Below, one piece after another: positions 1 through 8,738 of a DNA stretch of 47,387 nt. This stretch comes from JAWXBM01 sp034440115 (GTDB lineage: Bacteria; Pseudomonadota; Gammaproteobacteria; Xanthomonadales; SZUA-36). Every line of letters begins with the position of its first letter. Position 1 is the first letter of the stretch. The translations under genes and the position numbers were made by a program. The notes beneath the pieces were generated by a model. It was not told the origin of the DNA and did no database searches. It was given only the letters and a program-made list of their open reading frames with translations. Location of the stretch: NCBI GenBank assembly GCA_034440115.1, contig JAWXBM010000123.1, positions 1 to 47,387 of the forward strand. Direction: 5' to 3'.

Positions 1-780
1 CAAATCCAGCAGCCACGAGGAGATCACGCTGCCGCGCCGCCAAACCTCGGCAATATCGCGCAGATTGAGATCGAATTGGAATTCCTCGGGATTGCGCAAG
101 GGCGTCGTTTCGGCGTCGGCCGTCTGCTGGTTCTTGCCCACATTGGCGTGAGCGAGAATATTCATGCCCTCGGCATAGGCGGCCATGAGGCCATACTCGA
201 TGCCGTTGTGGACCATTTTTACAAAATGGCCGGCGCCGCTTGGCCCGCAGTGCAAATAGCCCTCTTCTGCAGTGCCCTTAAGCTGCTCGCGGCCCGGCGT
301 GCGCGGGATGTCACCGACCCCCGGAGCCAGCGTTTTGAACGCCGGCTCGAGATGTTGCACCGCATCCTGCGGACCGCCGATCATCAGGCAGTAACCTCGC
401 TCCAGGCCCATCACGCCGCCGCTGGTACCGCAATCAAGGTAGTGGATTTTTTTGGCCGCAAGCGACTTCGCCCGGCGAAGGTCGTCGACGTAGTAGGAGT
501 TGCCTCCATCAATGAGGGTGTCGCCGGGCGCGAGATGCGGCAGGAGATCGGCAATGAGTTCCTCGACCACCGCACCCGGAACCATCATCCAGATCGCGCG
601 TGGTTGCTGCAGCTTCGTGACGAAGTCCGCGAGCGAGGACGCGCCCACCGCCCCCTCCTTGCCCAACTCTTTGATCTTCTGCGGCGACCGGTTGAAGACC
701 ACGCATTGATGCCCGTCCTTGAGAAGGCGGCGCACCATATTGGAGCCCATACGGCCCAGGCCGATCATGCCGATTTGCAT
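1..780 (-). CDS. gnd: 6-phosphogluconate dehydrogenase, decarboxylating, YqeC/GndA-like, 3'-truncated by window edge
   Basis: Oxidises 6-phosphogluconate to ribulose 5-phosphate and CO2 in the pentose phosphate pathway; cytosolic. About 260 codons are visible and the gene runs off the left edge. The N-terminus has the Rossmann motif MQIGMIGLGRMGSNM, then NRSP, a DGGNSYY segment near residue 97, the substrate-binding GTSGGVMGLERG block near residue 120, and the catalytic-lysine region GHFVKMVHNGIEYG near residue 190. These order and spacings fit the short YqeC-type enzymes. Two in-frame ATGs lie just upstream (ATG at 787-789 and 796-798), so the protein could begin MTTMKTMQIG; I chose 780 because the family normally starts at the Rossmann strand. 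The segment looks richer in CG dinucleotides than the genes from 1044 onward, so it may be of foreign origin or a misjoin. The family assignment is confident; the exact start is not. Confidence 0.9.
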   Translation of the reverse strand, partial: MQIGMIGLGRMGSNMVRRLLKDGHQCVVFNRSPQKIKELGKEGAVGASSLADFVTKLQQPRAIWMMVPGAVVEELIADLLPHLAPGDTLIDGGNSYYVDDLRRAKSLAAKKIHYLDCGTSGGVMGLERGYCLMIGGPQDAVQHLEPAFKTLAPGVGDIPRTPGREQLKGTAEEGYLHCGPSGAGHFVKMVHNGIEYGLMAAYAEGMNILAHANVGKNQQTADAETTPLRNPEEFQFDLNLRDIAEVWRRGSVISSWLLDL

Positions 781-846
781 TGTTTTCATAGTAGTCATTC
801 CGATTGATTGTTTTGCGGTAGTTGTAGTGGCCCTAACCAAAAACTG

Positions 847-978
847 TCATTTCGACTTTTTCATGGCGCGGTAACGCCGGATCGAGTTATTGGTGGAACT
901 GTCGTCCACGACGCGATCGTTGTCGAGCACCGTGTTATCGACATCGAGCAGGAATAGGATGGGAGCGGTTTGGTTCAT
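847..978 (-). pseudogene. HAD-superfamily phosphatase, 43-codon remnant
   Basis: A short open frame begins MNQTAPILFLLDVDNTVLDN, which carries the haloacid-dehalogenase motif I (DxDNT, nucleophile Asp12 and acid Asp14) at the usual N-terminal position. Full HAD phosphatases are about 200-240 residues. Here the frame continues only VVDDSSTNNS and then ends in a basic tail RRYRAMKKSK. The remaining HAD motifs II-IV are absent. The simplest reading is an internal deletion that joined the first 25 or so codons to the last few codons of the same gene or to unrelated DNA. It lies upstream of, and on the same strand as, the 6-phosphogluconate dehydrogenase, 48 bp from its furthest upstream candidate start. 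A genuine small protein is unlikely. Confidence 0.6.
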
Positions 979-1043
979 CGGGGCAGCTCCTTGGCTCCCA
1001 ACCCAGCCATTTGCCCATGAGGTAGATCACAACACCAGTAAAT

Positions 1044-2024
1044 TCACTTTGCCGTCAGTTCATGGGCCAACTGCTGAAGCAGCGCCACATGCGCCTGAAC
1101 GCGTTGCTGCAACGCAAGTGCCGCCGCAGGTGTTTCAAATACCAACACCGTATCCGCATTTGGGCCAGGCAAAACTTCGCCATTCACAATTACGCTGGAT
1201 GCGCTGATCAGTTCATCTACGGAGCTGTCGATTACCGGGCCGATAATGCCCTGGCTGATGGGTTCGTCGAAGCGGGTGGTGCCGCTCATTTTCAAAGGTA
1301 TCCCGTGCTCTGCAAGTACCTGCACTGCCAGCGAGGCCAGCGGGTCGGCGGCGCCCAATTTGCCCTGGGAATACACATAGCCTTGGTCAATCAGGTTGTC
1401 TTCATGCAGGTCCAGACTGACGATGGGTGGATAGCGTTTACTCATTGCCAGAATGTAGGCGGTGATGGCATCGGCTTCGGGGCTGGAAGCGGCTGCGGCC
1501 CGCGCTGCTTCGGGATTCTCAGGGTCGATCAGCAGGTGCGAGGAATCACCCACGCTTTGGCCATCAACGGCTGCGTCATAAACCGCTACGTTCAGATAGC
1601 GCCAGTTATTGGCATAGCCGTGTGGGTTATTCAGCGGTAACACTACCACCGCCCGATGTTCGCCCAATTCCCTGAGCGCATCGATGGATGCCGCAATGGC
1701 ATTTGGACCGGCGGTTTCTTCACCGTGCACACCCGAAAGTATCCAGACAGCTTCGCCTTCTTGTGGTGTACGCAAAGCGATGATGGGTAGTGCATAGTCC
1801 CGGCCAGCAGGCTGTGACTGGCTGACGATGTCCAGTTGCCAGCCAGCTTCTTTCAGCAGCAGGTACTGGTGATACAAAGCGACAATATCCTGGCGGCCGT
1901 CATCATAGGTAACCAGCCCGCCGGGCAAGGGAAAATCTTCCGCCGCAACCGTGCTGGAGAAACCCAGGCACAGGATCAGAACAGCAACTTGCTTGTAACC
2001 GGTTAAAGTGTGCAATGCATTCAT
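1044..2024 (-). CDS. Secreted M14-type zinc carboxypeptidase / succinylglutamate desuccinylase-like protein
   Basis: Predicted zinc metallohydrolase exported to the periplasm. The preferred start at 2024 (MNALHTLTGYKQ) begins a clear signal peptide with hydrophobic core VAVLILCLGF and an AxA-like cleavage site before EDFPLPGG. An ATG further upstream would put 21 polar residues ahead of the signal peptide and is less likely. Zinc ligands His and Glu are seen in GVHGEET (residues about 95-101). A later His lies in SLDLHED near residue 204, and a Glu appears in VLVFETP near the C-terminus. The 326-residue length fits the M14/AstE-like fold. The substrate cannot be read from the sequence; peptide or amide ends are typical. 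It is divergent from the RND efflux operon across a 255-bp gap that must hold both promoters. Confidence 0.75.
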   Translation of the reverse strand: MNALHTLTGYKQVAVLILCLGFSSTVAAEDFPLPGGLVTYDDGRQDIVALYHQYLLLKEAGWQLDIVSQSQPAGRDYALPIIALRTPQEGEAVWILSGVHGEETAGPNAIAASIDALRELGEHRAVVVLPLNNPHGYANNWRYLNVAVYDAAVDGQSVGDSSHLLIDPENPEAARAAAASSPEADAITAYILAMSKRYPPIVSLDLHEDNLIDQGYVYSQGKLGAADPLASLAVQVLAEHGIPLKMSGTTRFDEPISQGIIGPVIDSSVDELISASSVIVNGEVLPGPNADTVLVFETPAAALALQQRVQAHVALLQQLAHELTAK

Positions 2025-2279
2025 GCTGACAGGTCCGTCCGTATGGCTTAGCCCACTATATGCCAGCCAGACTGGTTCAATGGCCATTGTTGCAAAGCAT
2101 CATAGTCAAAATGGGCTTGAACGTGAACTTGGTTTGGCGGGATTTATCAGTCAAAGCCTGTTCGCCTCTTTCTTTTTTCTCCATTTCGTAGTTATTCCCT
2201 TGTGTTGGGCGTTAAAATGTAACTCGGAATTAGCCGCTAGTGGCCGATCTGGCCTGTTTGAAAATCAAACGGAATTATT

Positions 2280-3371
2280 GTGATCAAGAATTTATTATGG
2301 GTGCTCATAGCACTGGGCCTTTTGTTCGGTGGAATTTTTGGCTGGAAATACTATCAAGGCCAAAGTGGGGCAGGTGCGCGCGGCATCATGCCGGCAGTAG
2401 TCAGCACTCAGACCGTGCGTCTGGATAATTGGCAACCGACGCTGCCTTCAGTCGGCACCATTACACCTACCCGCGGTGTGGTGATCTCCTCTGAACTGGC
2501 AGGAGTGATTCGCGAGATACATTTCGATTCTGGCGAAACCGTCAAAGCCGACGATCTGTTGGTGCAGTTTGATGCTGAAGTTGATGTGGCTGAAGCGGTA
2601 GCTCTGGACGCGGAACGCAAGTTGGCTGAATCCACGCGTGATCGTTTGCAGCGCATTGTCGCCAGCAATCTGGCTTCGCGATCGGATCTGGATGAAGCGC
2701 AGGCGCAAGTCGATAGTACTCGGGCTCGTGTCGCTGCCAAGCAGGCCACTATTCGCAAGAAAACCATTCGCGCGCCTTTTGCCGGCGAGTTGGGTATACG
2801 CCGTATCAATCCGGGACAATATCTCGCAGCCGGTGATCCGATCATCGAACTGGTTGATCTGGATCCAATCTACGCCGAATACACACTGCCGGAGCGCTAC
2901 CTGAGCGATATTTCGGTGCAGCAGGAAGTCGTGGTGACCGTAGCTGCCTGGCCTGGCCAGGAGTTTCCCGGAAAAATCAGTGCTATCAGTCCCAACATTG
3001 CGAAGGCCAGTCGCAGCGTGCAAATTCGGGCGATCTTCGAGAACCCTGAAAAACTGTTGCACCCGGGCATGTTTGCCGAAGTAAACACCTTGCTGCCGGG
3101 TCAGACAGCCGTCATGACATTGCCCGAAAGAGCCATCACTTATAATCCTTATGGAAACTCGGTTTTCGCTGTTACTGAGGAACAGGGCAACAAGACCGTG
3201 CGTCGCGTGCAGGTCATTACAGGCAACGTAACTGATGGGCGGATAGAGATACTCAGTGGTCTGGAGCCGGGTATGGAAGTGGTCACCGATGGGCACAACA
3301 AGCTACGGAATGACCAGGCCGTTAGTGTCGATAATTCCAGCTTGCCGGACGGAACCGGTATCGGAAAATGA
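2280..3371 (+). CDS. RND efflux periplasmic adaptor (membrane fusion protein, HlyD/AcrA family)
   Basis: Adaptor subunit that links an inner-membrane RND pump to an outer-membrane channel. The start is GTG at 2280, giving a single N-terminal membrane anchor (LLWVLIALGLLFGGIFGW). A lipoyl/biotinyl half-motif follows (GVVISSELAGVI near residue 67). A helical hairpin rich in Ala/Glu/Arg spans about residues 100-155, and the second lipoyl half (IRAPFAGELGIRRINPGQYL) follows it. The beta-barrel and membrane-proximal domains complete the usual 360-residue length. The stop overlaps the start of the permease gene by four bases (ATGA), so the two are translationally coupled. No outer-membrane channel gene is adjacent, so a TolC-like protein elsewhere is presumed. 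Confidence 0.9.
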   Translation: MIKNLLWVLIALGLLFGGIFGWKYYQGQSGAGARGIMPAVVSTQTVRLDNWQPTLPSVGTITPTRGVVISSELAGVIREIHFDSGETVKADDLLVQFDAEVDVAEAVALDAERKLAESTRDRLQRIVASNLASRSDLDEAQAQVDSTRARVAAKQATIRKKTIRAPFAGELGIRRINPGQYLAAGDPIIELVDLDPIYAEYTLPERYLSDISVQQEVVVTVAAWPGQEFPGKISAISPNIAKASRSVQIRAIFENPEKLLHPGMFAEVNTLLPGQTAVMTLPERAITYNPYGNSVFAVTEEQGNKTVRRVQVITGNVTDGRIEILSGLEPGMEVVTDGHNKLRNDQAVSVDNSSLPDGTGIGK

Positions 3372-6300
3372 AGTTCACCGACATTTTTATTCGCCGGCCA
3401 GTGCTGGCGAGCGTGATCAGTTTGCTCTTACTGGTCCTCGGGCTCCGCGCATTTACTGCGCTGGAGTTACGTGAATATCCCGAACTGAGTAACACCGTAG
3501 TCACCGTCACCACCGCCTATCCAGGCGCCAGTAGCGAATTGATCCAGGGCTTTATTACTACGCCGTTGCAACAGGCCATCGCCGAAGCCCGTGGCATCGA
3601 TTTTCTGATGGCCACCAGCACTCAGGGCGTGTCGCGCATTGAAGCGTACATGGAGCTGAACTACGACCCAAATGCGGCGGTAGCCGAAATCCAGGCCAAA
3701 GTAGCCAGCCAGCGCGGCTCTTTACCGGCTGAGTCACAAGACCCGATTATCGATTCAACTACAGGTGATCAGACGGCATTGATGTACATCGTTTTCAACA
3801 GCGATGAAATGTCAGTGTCGCAGACCACTGACTATCTGTTGCGCGTTGTCCAGCCCAAATTGCAGGCAGTTCCCGGTGTGGCCAAAGCTGCGATCAATGG
3901 CAGTGGAAATTTTGCCATGCGCGTGTGGCTGGATCCGCAACGCTTGGTGGCGCTCGAGGTGTCGCCTGAAGAAGTTGCGAGAGTGTTGCGCGAAAACAGT
4001 TTCCTCGCAGCCGTCGGGCAAACCAAAGGTGCCTTTGTTCGCACCGATCTTTCAGCCACCACCGATGTGAGTACCGAAGCGGATTTCAGGCGCCTGATTG
4101 TTCGTGAGGACGAAGAGACCCTGGTGCGGCTGGAGGATGTAGCACGCATCGAACTGGGTGCAGAAAACTATGACAGCGTAAGCTGGTTCAATGGCAAGCC
4201 CGGAACGGTTATGGCTATTGAGCCGGCGCCTGGGGCCAACCCGCTAACCGTGGCGGGCCTGGTGCACGAGCAATTGGTGGATATCAAGAACCAGCTTCCG
4301 TCTGGACTGGACGCCAACCTGGCTTATGATGCCAGCGCTTACATCAAGGATTCGATCAAGGAAGTGTTTATCACCCTGTTCGAGTCCATGATGATCGTGC
4401 TGGTGGTCATTTTCCTGTCGTTGGGCTCATTGCGGGCGGCCATAGTACCCGCAGTGGCGGTACCACTGTCTTTGGTGGGCGGCGTGTTCCTGATGATGTT
4501 GATGGGCTTCTCCATCAACCTGCTCACTTTGCTGGCCATGGTGCTGGCTATTGGCCTGGTGGTAGATGACGCGATTATCGTGGTGGAGAACGTACACCGC
4601 CATGTTGAGATGGGCAAAACGCGCCTGCAGGCGGCGATTGATGGCGCACGTGAAATCGGCCTGCCCATTATCGCCATGACCACGACTCTGGTTGCCGTCT
4701 ATGCACCGATTGGTTTTATGGGTGGATTGGTGGGAACCCTGTTCACCGAATTTGCCTTCTCTCTGGCCGGGGCCGTACTGGTTTCAGGCATTGTCGCTCT
4801 CACCCTGTCGCCGATGTTGGCATCCAGGGTTTTGAGTCGCCATGGTGAACCGCATAAATTCGAACAGGCGGTGGAACGTTTTTTCAACTGGTTGGCTGAG
4901 AGCTACAGACGCAGGCTCAGCGCTACGCTGAATTATGTGCCGGTGACCATGGTATTTGCGGCGACGATTCTGGCCAGCATCTATTTCATGTTCGCCATGA
5001 CGCCCAAGGAACTGGCTCCGATTGAAGATCAAAGCCTGCTGTTCCTGCAAGCGCGCATGTCGCAGACGGCAACGCTTGAGTACAACGAGTTCTACACCCG
5101 ACGATTGCTGGAAGAAGTAAAGTCCATACCTGAGGAATACAACACCTTCCTGTTTCTGGGGCAAGGTTCGCCAAGCACCACTTTTGGAGGCTTCAAGTTG
5201 TCGCCGCCTTCCGCAAGGGAACGCTCGATCATGCAGATTCAGCCCGAAGTACAAGCCGCCTTGAATCGGATTCCAGGCATGCAAGCCGCCAGCTTTCCGA
5301 AACCCAGCCTGCCAGGTTCAGCCCGCGGATTCCCGCTACAGTTTGTGATCACTTCAGCTGCGGATTTTGATGAGCTGGACGCCGTGGCCAACGATCTGAT
5401 TGGCTCTGGTATGCAGAGTGGGAACTTCGGCTTCCTGCAGAAAAGCGTGGAATTCGCCACGCCGCGTACCACCTTGGTAATCGATCGCGACCGTGCCGGT
5501 GACCTGGGAATTTCCATGGCGACCATTGGCCGGTCGCTGTCGACTTTGTTGGGCGAAGGTTATGTAAACCGCTTTAACCTGGAAGGCCGGGCCTATAAAG
5601 TAATCCCCCAGGTGGAACGGGCAGCGCGACTGAATCTCTCTGATCTGGACGAATATTACCTGCCTACGGCTACCGGCGAAGAGGTACCGCTCTCAGCCCT
5701 GGTTCGCTACAGCGACACGGTCGAGCCCAGCGCGCGTACCCAGTTTCAGCAACTCAATGCGGTAACTGTGCAGGGCGTGTTAGCGCCTGGTGTTTCACTG
5801 GGCGATGCTCTGGAATTCCTGAAAGCAGAGGCTGCGCGGATTTTTCCGCAGGGCTTCAGTTACGATTTCAATGGTGAATCCCGGCAGTACGCGGAACAGG
5901 GCAGCGCCCTGATCATCACCTTTTTCCTGGCCCTGGTGATCATCTACCTGGTGCTGGCTGCGCAATTTGAAAGCTGGCGCGATCCGCTGATCATCCTGGT
6001 GTCGGTGCCCATGTCGATTGCAGGAGCGCTGATCTTCATGACTCTGGGTTTTGCTACCGTCAATATTTACACCCAGGTTGGCCTGATTACCCTGATTGGC
6101 CTGATCTCCAAGAATGGGATCCTGATTGTTGAATTTGCTAACCAGTTGCGCCAAACAGAAGGCTTGAACCGGCGCGAAGCCATCGAGAAATCCGCAGCGA
6201 TCCGCTTGCGCCCGGTTTTGATGACTACCGTCGCCATGATCATGGCCATGGTGCCATTGCTGATGGCCAGTGGTCCTGGTGCGGTCAGCCGTTTCGATAT

Positions 6301-6445
6301 TGGGCTGGTAATCGCTACCGGACTGGGTATTGGTACTTTGTTTACTTTGTTTGTACTGCCTGCTGTGTATCTGCTATTGACGGCGCCGGTATCGCGGCGA
6401 AGCAGCCCGAAGGATACTGAGCAACCTGAAAAAGCAGCTAGCTAG
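3368..6445 (+). CDS. RND efflux permease (AcrB/MexF-like, hydrophobe/amphiphile efflux family)
   Basis: Proton-driven inner-membrane exporter of 1025 residues, a full length for the family. It starts with the standard MKFTDIFIRRPVLASVI segment containing TM1, followed by a large periplasmic loop. TM4 near residue 400 holds the proton-relay pair in VVDDAIIVVENVHRH. The second periplasmic loop and the TM7-TM12 block follow, including FESWRDPLIILVSVPMSIAG and ISKNGILIVEFANQLR. There is no sign of frameshift. It is coupled to the adaptor upstream. Its TAG overlaps the TAG of the truncated CaiB fragment on the opposite strand. A broken second copy of the TM7-TM9 coding region lies at 9130-9383, which suggests that a paralogous pump was once nearby. 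Substrates cannot be predicted. Confidence 0.95.
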   Translation: MKFTDIFIRRPVLASVISLLLLVLGLRAFTALELREYPELSNTVVTVTTAYPGASSELIQGFITTPLQQAIAEARGIDFLMATSTQGVSRIEAYMELNYDPNAAVAEIQAKVASQRGSLPAESQDPIIDSTTGDQTALMYIVFNSDEMSVSQTTDYLLRVVQPKLQAVPGVAKAAINGSGNFAMRVWLDPQRLVALEVSPEEVARVLRENSFLAAVGQTKGAFVRTDLSATTDVSTEADFRRLIVREDEETLVRLEDVARIELGAENYDSVSWFNGKPGTVMAIEPAPGANPLTVAGLVHEQLVDIKNQLPSGLDANLAYDASAYIKDSIKEVFITLFESMMIVLVVIFLSLGSLRAAIVPAVAVPLSLVGGVFLMMLMGFSINLLTLLAMVLAIGLVVDDAIIVVENVHRHVEMGKTRLQAAIDGAREIGLPIIAMTTTLVAVYAPIGFMGGLVGTLFTEFAFSLAGAVLVSGIVALTLSPMLASRVLSRHGEPHKFEQAVERFFNWLAESYRRRLSATLNYVPVTMVFAATILASIYFMFAMTPKELAPIEDQSLLFLQARMSQTATLEYNEFYTRRLLEEVKSIPEEYNTFLFLGQGSPSTTFGGFKLSPPSARERSIMQIQPEVQAALNRIPGMQAASFPKPSLPGSARGFPLQFVITSAADFDELDAVANDLIGSGMQSGNFGFLQKSVEFATPRTTLVIDRDRAGDLGISMATIGRSLSTLLGEGYVNRFNLEGRAYKVIPQVERAARLNLSDLDEYYLPTATGEEVPLSALVRYSDTVEPSARTQFQQLNAVTVQGVLAPGVSLGDALEFLKAEAARIFPQGFSYDFNGESRQYAEQGSALIITFFLALVIIYLVLAAQFESWRDPLIILVSVPMSIAGALIFMTLGFATVNIYTQVGLITLIGLISKNGILIVEFANQLRQTEGLNRREAIEKSAAIRLRPVLMTTVAMIMAMVPLLMASGPGAVSRFDIGLVIATGLGIGTLFTLFVLPAVYLLLTAPVSRRSSPKDTEQPEKAAS

Positions 6446-6645
6446 CCTTGGATTGGCCCGCCAACGGCGCCGCCGGCGAACAGTGCTTCAATTTGATCCG
6501 ATGCGTAGCCTGCTTCCACCAGTAAAGCGCGCGTATCCTGGCCCGGTTGCCCGGGTACTTGTGAGATAACTGCCGGTGTGCGGTCGAATCGCGGTGCCGA
6601 CGCGTTCTGTAACACGCCACCCACTTCAATAAAATTTTTACGCGC
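6442..6645 (-). pseudogene. CaiB/BaiF CoA-transferase, 3' fragment only
   Basis: The frame from about 6645 down to the TAG at 6442-6444 encodes ARKNFIEVGGVLQNASAPRF, then DRTPAVIS and a tail LLVEAGYASDQIEALFAGGA. It matches the C-terminal 66 residues of the intact CaiB-type protein at 27741-28907 residue for residue at about 60 percent of positions, with no gaps. Everything N-terminal to ARKNF, more than 300 residues including the catalytic Asp, is missing. Upstream of the break the sequence changes directly into the baeRF-like gene block. This is a decayed or severed gene. The breakpoint is at about 6640-6650, judged from where the match to the intact paralogue stops. Confidence 0.85.
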
Positions 6646-6667
6646 CAGTCCCACTCGTCGCCCGCGG

Positions 6668-7831
6668 TCAGTCGGCCGGGATCGAGCGGCACGTCGCCGC
6701 CACTCCCGTCATCGTCGGCATCCGGTCGGCGGGGACCACCACCACGCGACCACCGGTCTTGAACACCAACTCGCCGAGATCGTCCAGTAGATCATCCACC
6801 TCGGGATGGCTCAAATCTTTGAACTCCACTTCTCCGGTCGCGCCGTCGATTCGTCCTGGAATCTGGCGATCCGCCTCGAGCAGCAGGGTCGCGATCTGCC
6901 CGGCCACTGCGGCCACCGCCACCTGCTTCACGTCCTCCTGGCCAAGCCCTTTGGATTTGGCCACCGCAAATTCATCGGCCAGCTTCGCCAGTCTCGCTTG
7001 ATACTGCGGTTGGAAAATGTGCCACGCGCGTTCGCGGAACTCCGTCATCGGCAGCGCGTCAGGATGAACTTTAATTCCTTCATCCAACAGGAAAGAGTTC
7101 TGGCTATGCTTGCGGAAGTGACCTTGATGTTCGGGCAGCGCCGCGAGAATCAACGGCAGCCCCGAGGCTTGCGAATGTGATTCGAGAATCGCGCGATCGA
7201 CTCTGTGAAAAAACCGTTTCTCATCGCTGTCCATTTCATCTTTCTTATCGCCATGCCCGTGCCGCATGGCAACGCTTCCGCCGCCGGTTCCTCCGTAGGA
7301 AGCGACGGTTTGATGTGGCTCGGTCAACTCCTCGCCCAACGCTTCCGTGAGGGTGCGCGGTACTCCAGGCGCGAGAGCGATTTCATCCAGTGAATCACGA
7401 TTGCCCTCGAACAGTTTAATTTCGCGAAGATTGAGCGCCAGTACTTGAAAGCGATCCGCCGATTGCAAAAAGCTCAACAGCGGTTTAGTGTGAAAACTGT
7501 CGGCGACCACGGCGAGTTCGCGCGTCGTGCGTTGCAGCCCGAACACCTGGAACAAACCCGGCGCACCGAACACGGCTAATCCGTCCAAGGTGTGATTCCA
7601 GAAATCATGATCGCGAGAAAGCGCCTCGAACGGCTCCAGCAGCACACGAATCTCCTGCGTCGAATATTTTTTCTGCAATGATTGATCAAGTTGCTTGACC
7701 AGATTGCGAAAGCGAATCGGGTCTTCCTGATTGTCGGGATGATGCCGGTGCGTGGGCTGATAAAGCGAGAGGCACGGCGATTCGTGAGCACTTGAAAGCG
7801 AAGCGCGAAAGTCATTCGTGAGCAGGTTCAT
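6668..7831 (-). CDS. baeRF3-like protein (bacterial archaeo-eukaryotic release-factor family), possibly 3'-altered
   Basis: A 387-residue soluble protein. I recognise the layout of the baeRF family 3: N-terminal PCLSLYQPTHR, a middle RYFHR-like segment (here KRFFHRVDRAI near residue 215) preceded by a glycine/histidine-rich loop, and a C-terminal release-factor-like domain ending VVVVPADRMPTMTGVAA. Members are predicted to act on ribosomes or bind RNA, but few have been studied. The last residues (CRSIPAD) do not look like the family's usual aromatic end, and the stop is only about 20 bp from the CaiB breakpoint, so the extreme 3' end may have been replaced. Codon style differs from the neighbouring genes (many CGC/GCG/TCG codons). 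Foreign origin or an assembly join is likely. Family call is from memory of motifs. Confidence 0.6.
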   Translation of the reverse strand: MNLLTNDFRASLSSAHESPCLSLYQPTHRHHPDNQEDPIRFRNLVKQLDQSLQKKYSTQEIRVLLEPFEALSRDHDFWNHTLDGLAVFGAPGLFQVFGLQRTTRELAVVADSFHTKPLLSFLQSADRFQVLALNLREIKLFEGNRDSLDEIALAPGVPRTLTEALGEELTEPHQTVASYGGTGGGSVAMRHGHGDKKDEMDSDEKRFFHRVDRAILESHSQASGLPLILAALPEHQGHFRKHSQNSFLLDEGIKVHPDALPMTEFRERAWHIFQPQYQARLAKLADEFAVAKSKGLGQEDVKQVAVAAVAGQIATLLLEADRQIPGRIDGATGEVEFKDLSHPEVDDLLDDLGELVFKTGGRVVVVPADRMPTMTGVAATCRSIPAD

Positions 7832-7901
7832 AATTTATTTAATCCGTTTTGATAAAACTTTCCAGTGACGTTGCATGCATTTCCGCCATTTCCGCTTCCC
7901 C

Positions 7902-7927
7902 GCTCCACCAGGCGGAGCTTCTTATTT
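7902..7927 (+). terminator. Weak terminator-like hairpin with T-tract
   Basis: GCTCC (7902-7906) pairs with GGAGC (7914-7918) around a 7-base loop, followed by TTCTTATTTTTTT on the plus strand. The stem is only 5 bp, and no plus-strand gene ends just upstream, so it may be a relic of the DNA that carried the baeRF-like gene. The rest of 7832-8072 shows no convincing gene. Confidence 0.25.
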
Positions 7928-8072
7928 TTTTCCTGCATTTTCCAGCGCGGTTGGGGTGGTTTCTTTTTCTTAGTATAGACGACTGCCTGTCTTGTTAGAT
8001 AACGAATGAGACCACTCGCCCCTGAGCTTGCCAGGAGGAAACACCATAGAGCAGACCGGCACGGGCTAATGT

Positions 8073-8738
8073 TCATGGCTTGAAAAACCTGGGATTGCGC
8101 TCGATAAACGAATCGATCCAACGTTCAAGGAATGATCGCTCGTCGGGGTTTTTCAGATAACGCCAGCCCAATACCGAAATCACCAGCGCACCCAGGGCAT
8201 CGACGATCAGGTCCCACATGGTATCCGTCAGCCCTGATGGGTCGCCCAGCATGGACTTTTGCATGTTCATCCCGAACACTGAATCCATGGTGAATTCAAA
8301 AACCTCCCATAGTGCGCCCACGCCCAGAGCAAACAGGAAGGCGAAAAACGCCACGAAACCGGGGTTCATGCGCACATGAATATTTTCGGTTTCGTTCATG
8401 ATGTACACCAGCAGAAAGCCGAGAATGCCAAGCAAAAACCCGGACAGGGTGTGTAATGCCATGTCCCACCACCAGAACCGGGTGTAGTAACCGTGTATTT
8501 CGCCCAGGAAAAGGGATGCGAATACAAAGCCGATGGCAGCAAGTTGCAGTTCTGGCGGAATGTGAATCCGGAAACGGTGCTCAAACAGCACCGGAAAGAA
8601 CGTGATGGCAATAATCATGGCTGTCAGGAACGCGGTAAACCAACGTTGGCCCCAGATAGCGAACACTGCCTCGGCCAGTAGTATCAGTTGTAAGGCAATA
8701 GTGATTCTTTGGTGGGTAATGCGAATGCGCATAGACAA
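8073..8738 (-). CDS. DUF2238 (YjdF-like) integral membrane protein
   Basis: A 221-residue inner-membrane protein of unknown biochemical role. Five or six hydrophobic helices are visible: IALQLILLAEAVFAIWG, WFTAFLTAMIIAITFFPVL, LAAIGFVFASLFLGEI, MALHTLSGFLLGILGFLLVY, VAFFAFLFALGVGALWEVFEF and LIVDALGALVISVLGW. The signature FWWWDMALHTLSG and the later GALWEVFEFTMD and TMWDLIVDALGA segments are typical of the DUF2238/YjdF family. It stands alone, with the foreign-looking block downstream and a gene-poor stretch upstream. Start ATG at 8738 gives a short basic N-terminus (MSMRIRITHQR) consistent with the positive-inside rule. Confidence 0.8.
   Translation of the reverse strand: MSMRIRITHQRITIALQLILLAEAVFAIWGQRWFTAFLTAMIIAITFFPVLFEHRFRIHIPPELQLAAIGFVFASLFLGEIHGYYTRFWWWDMALHTLSGFLLGILGFLLVYIMNETENIHVRMNPGFVAFFAFLFALGVGALWEVFEFTMDSVFGMNMQKSMLGDPSGLTDTMWDLIVDALGALVISVLGWRYLKNPDERSFLERWIDSFIERNPRFFKP

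Noticed and set aside
76..807. Long plus-strand open frame opposite the 6-phosphogluconate dehydrogenase
   Set aside because: It is the antisense of a well-conserved gene and encodes no recognisable motif.
2104..2120. GTCAAAATGGGCTTGAAC, a loose match to the operator near the RND promoter
   Set aside because: Half-site spacing is one base too long and the right half is poor. It does not fit the consensus.
2448..3296. Long minus-strand frame opposite the RND adaptor
   Set aside because: Antisense shadow of an unambiguous membrane fusion protein.
6640..8070. The baeRF-like block as a mobile element
   Set aside because: I saw no transposase, integrase, terminal inverted repeats or target duplications, so I describe it only as foreign-looking DNA.
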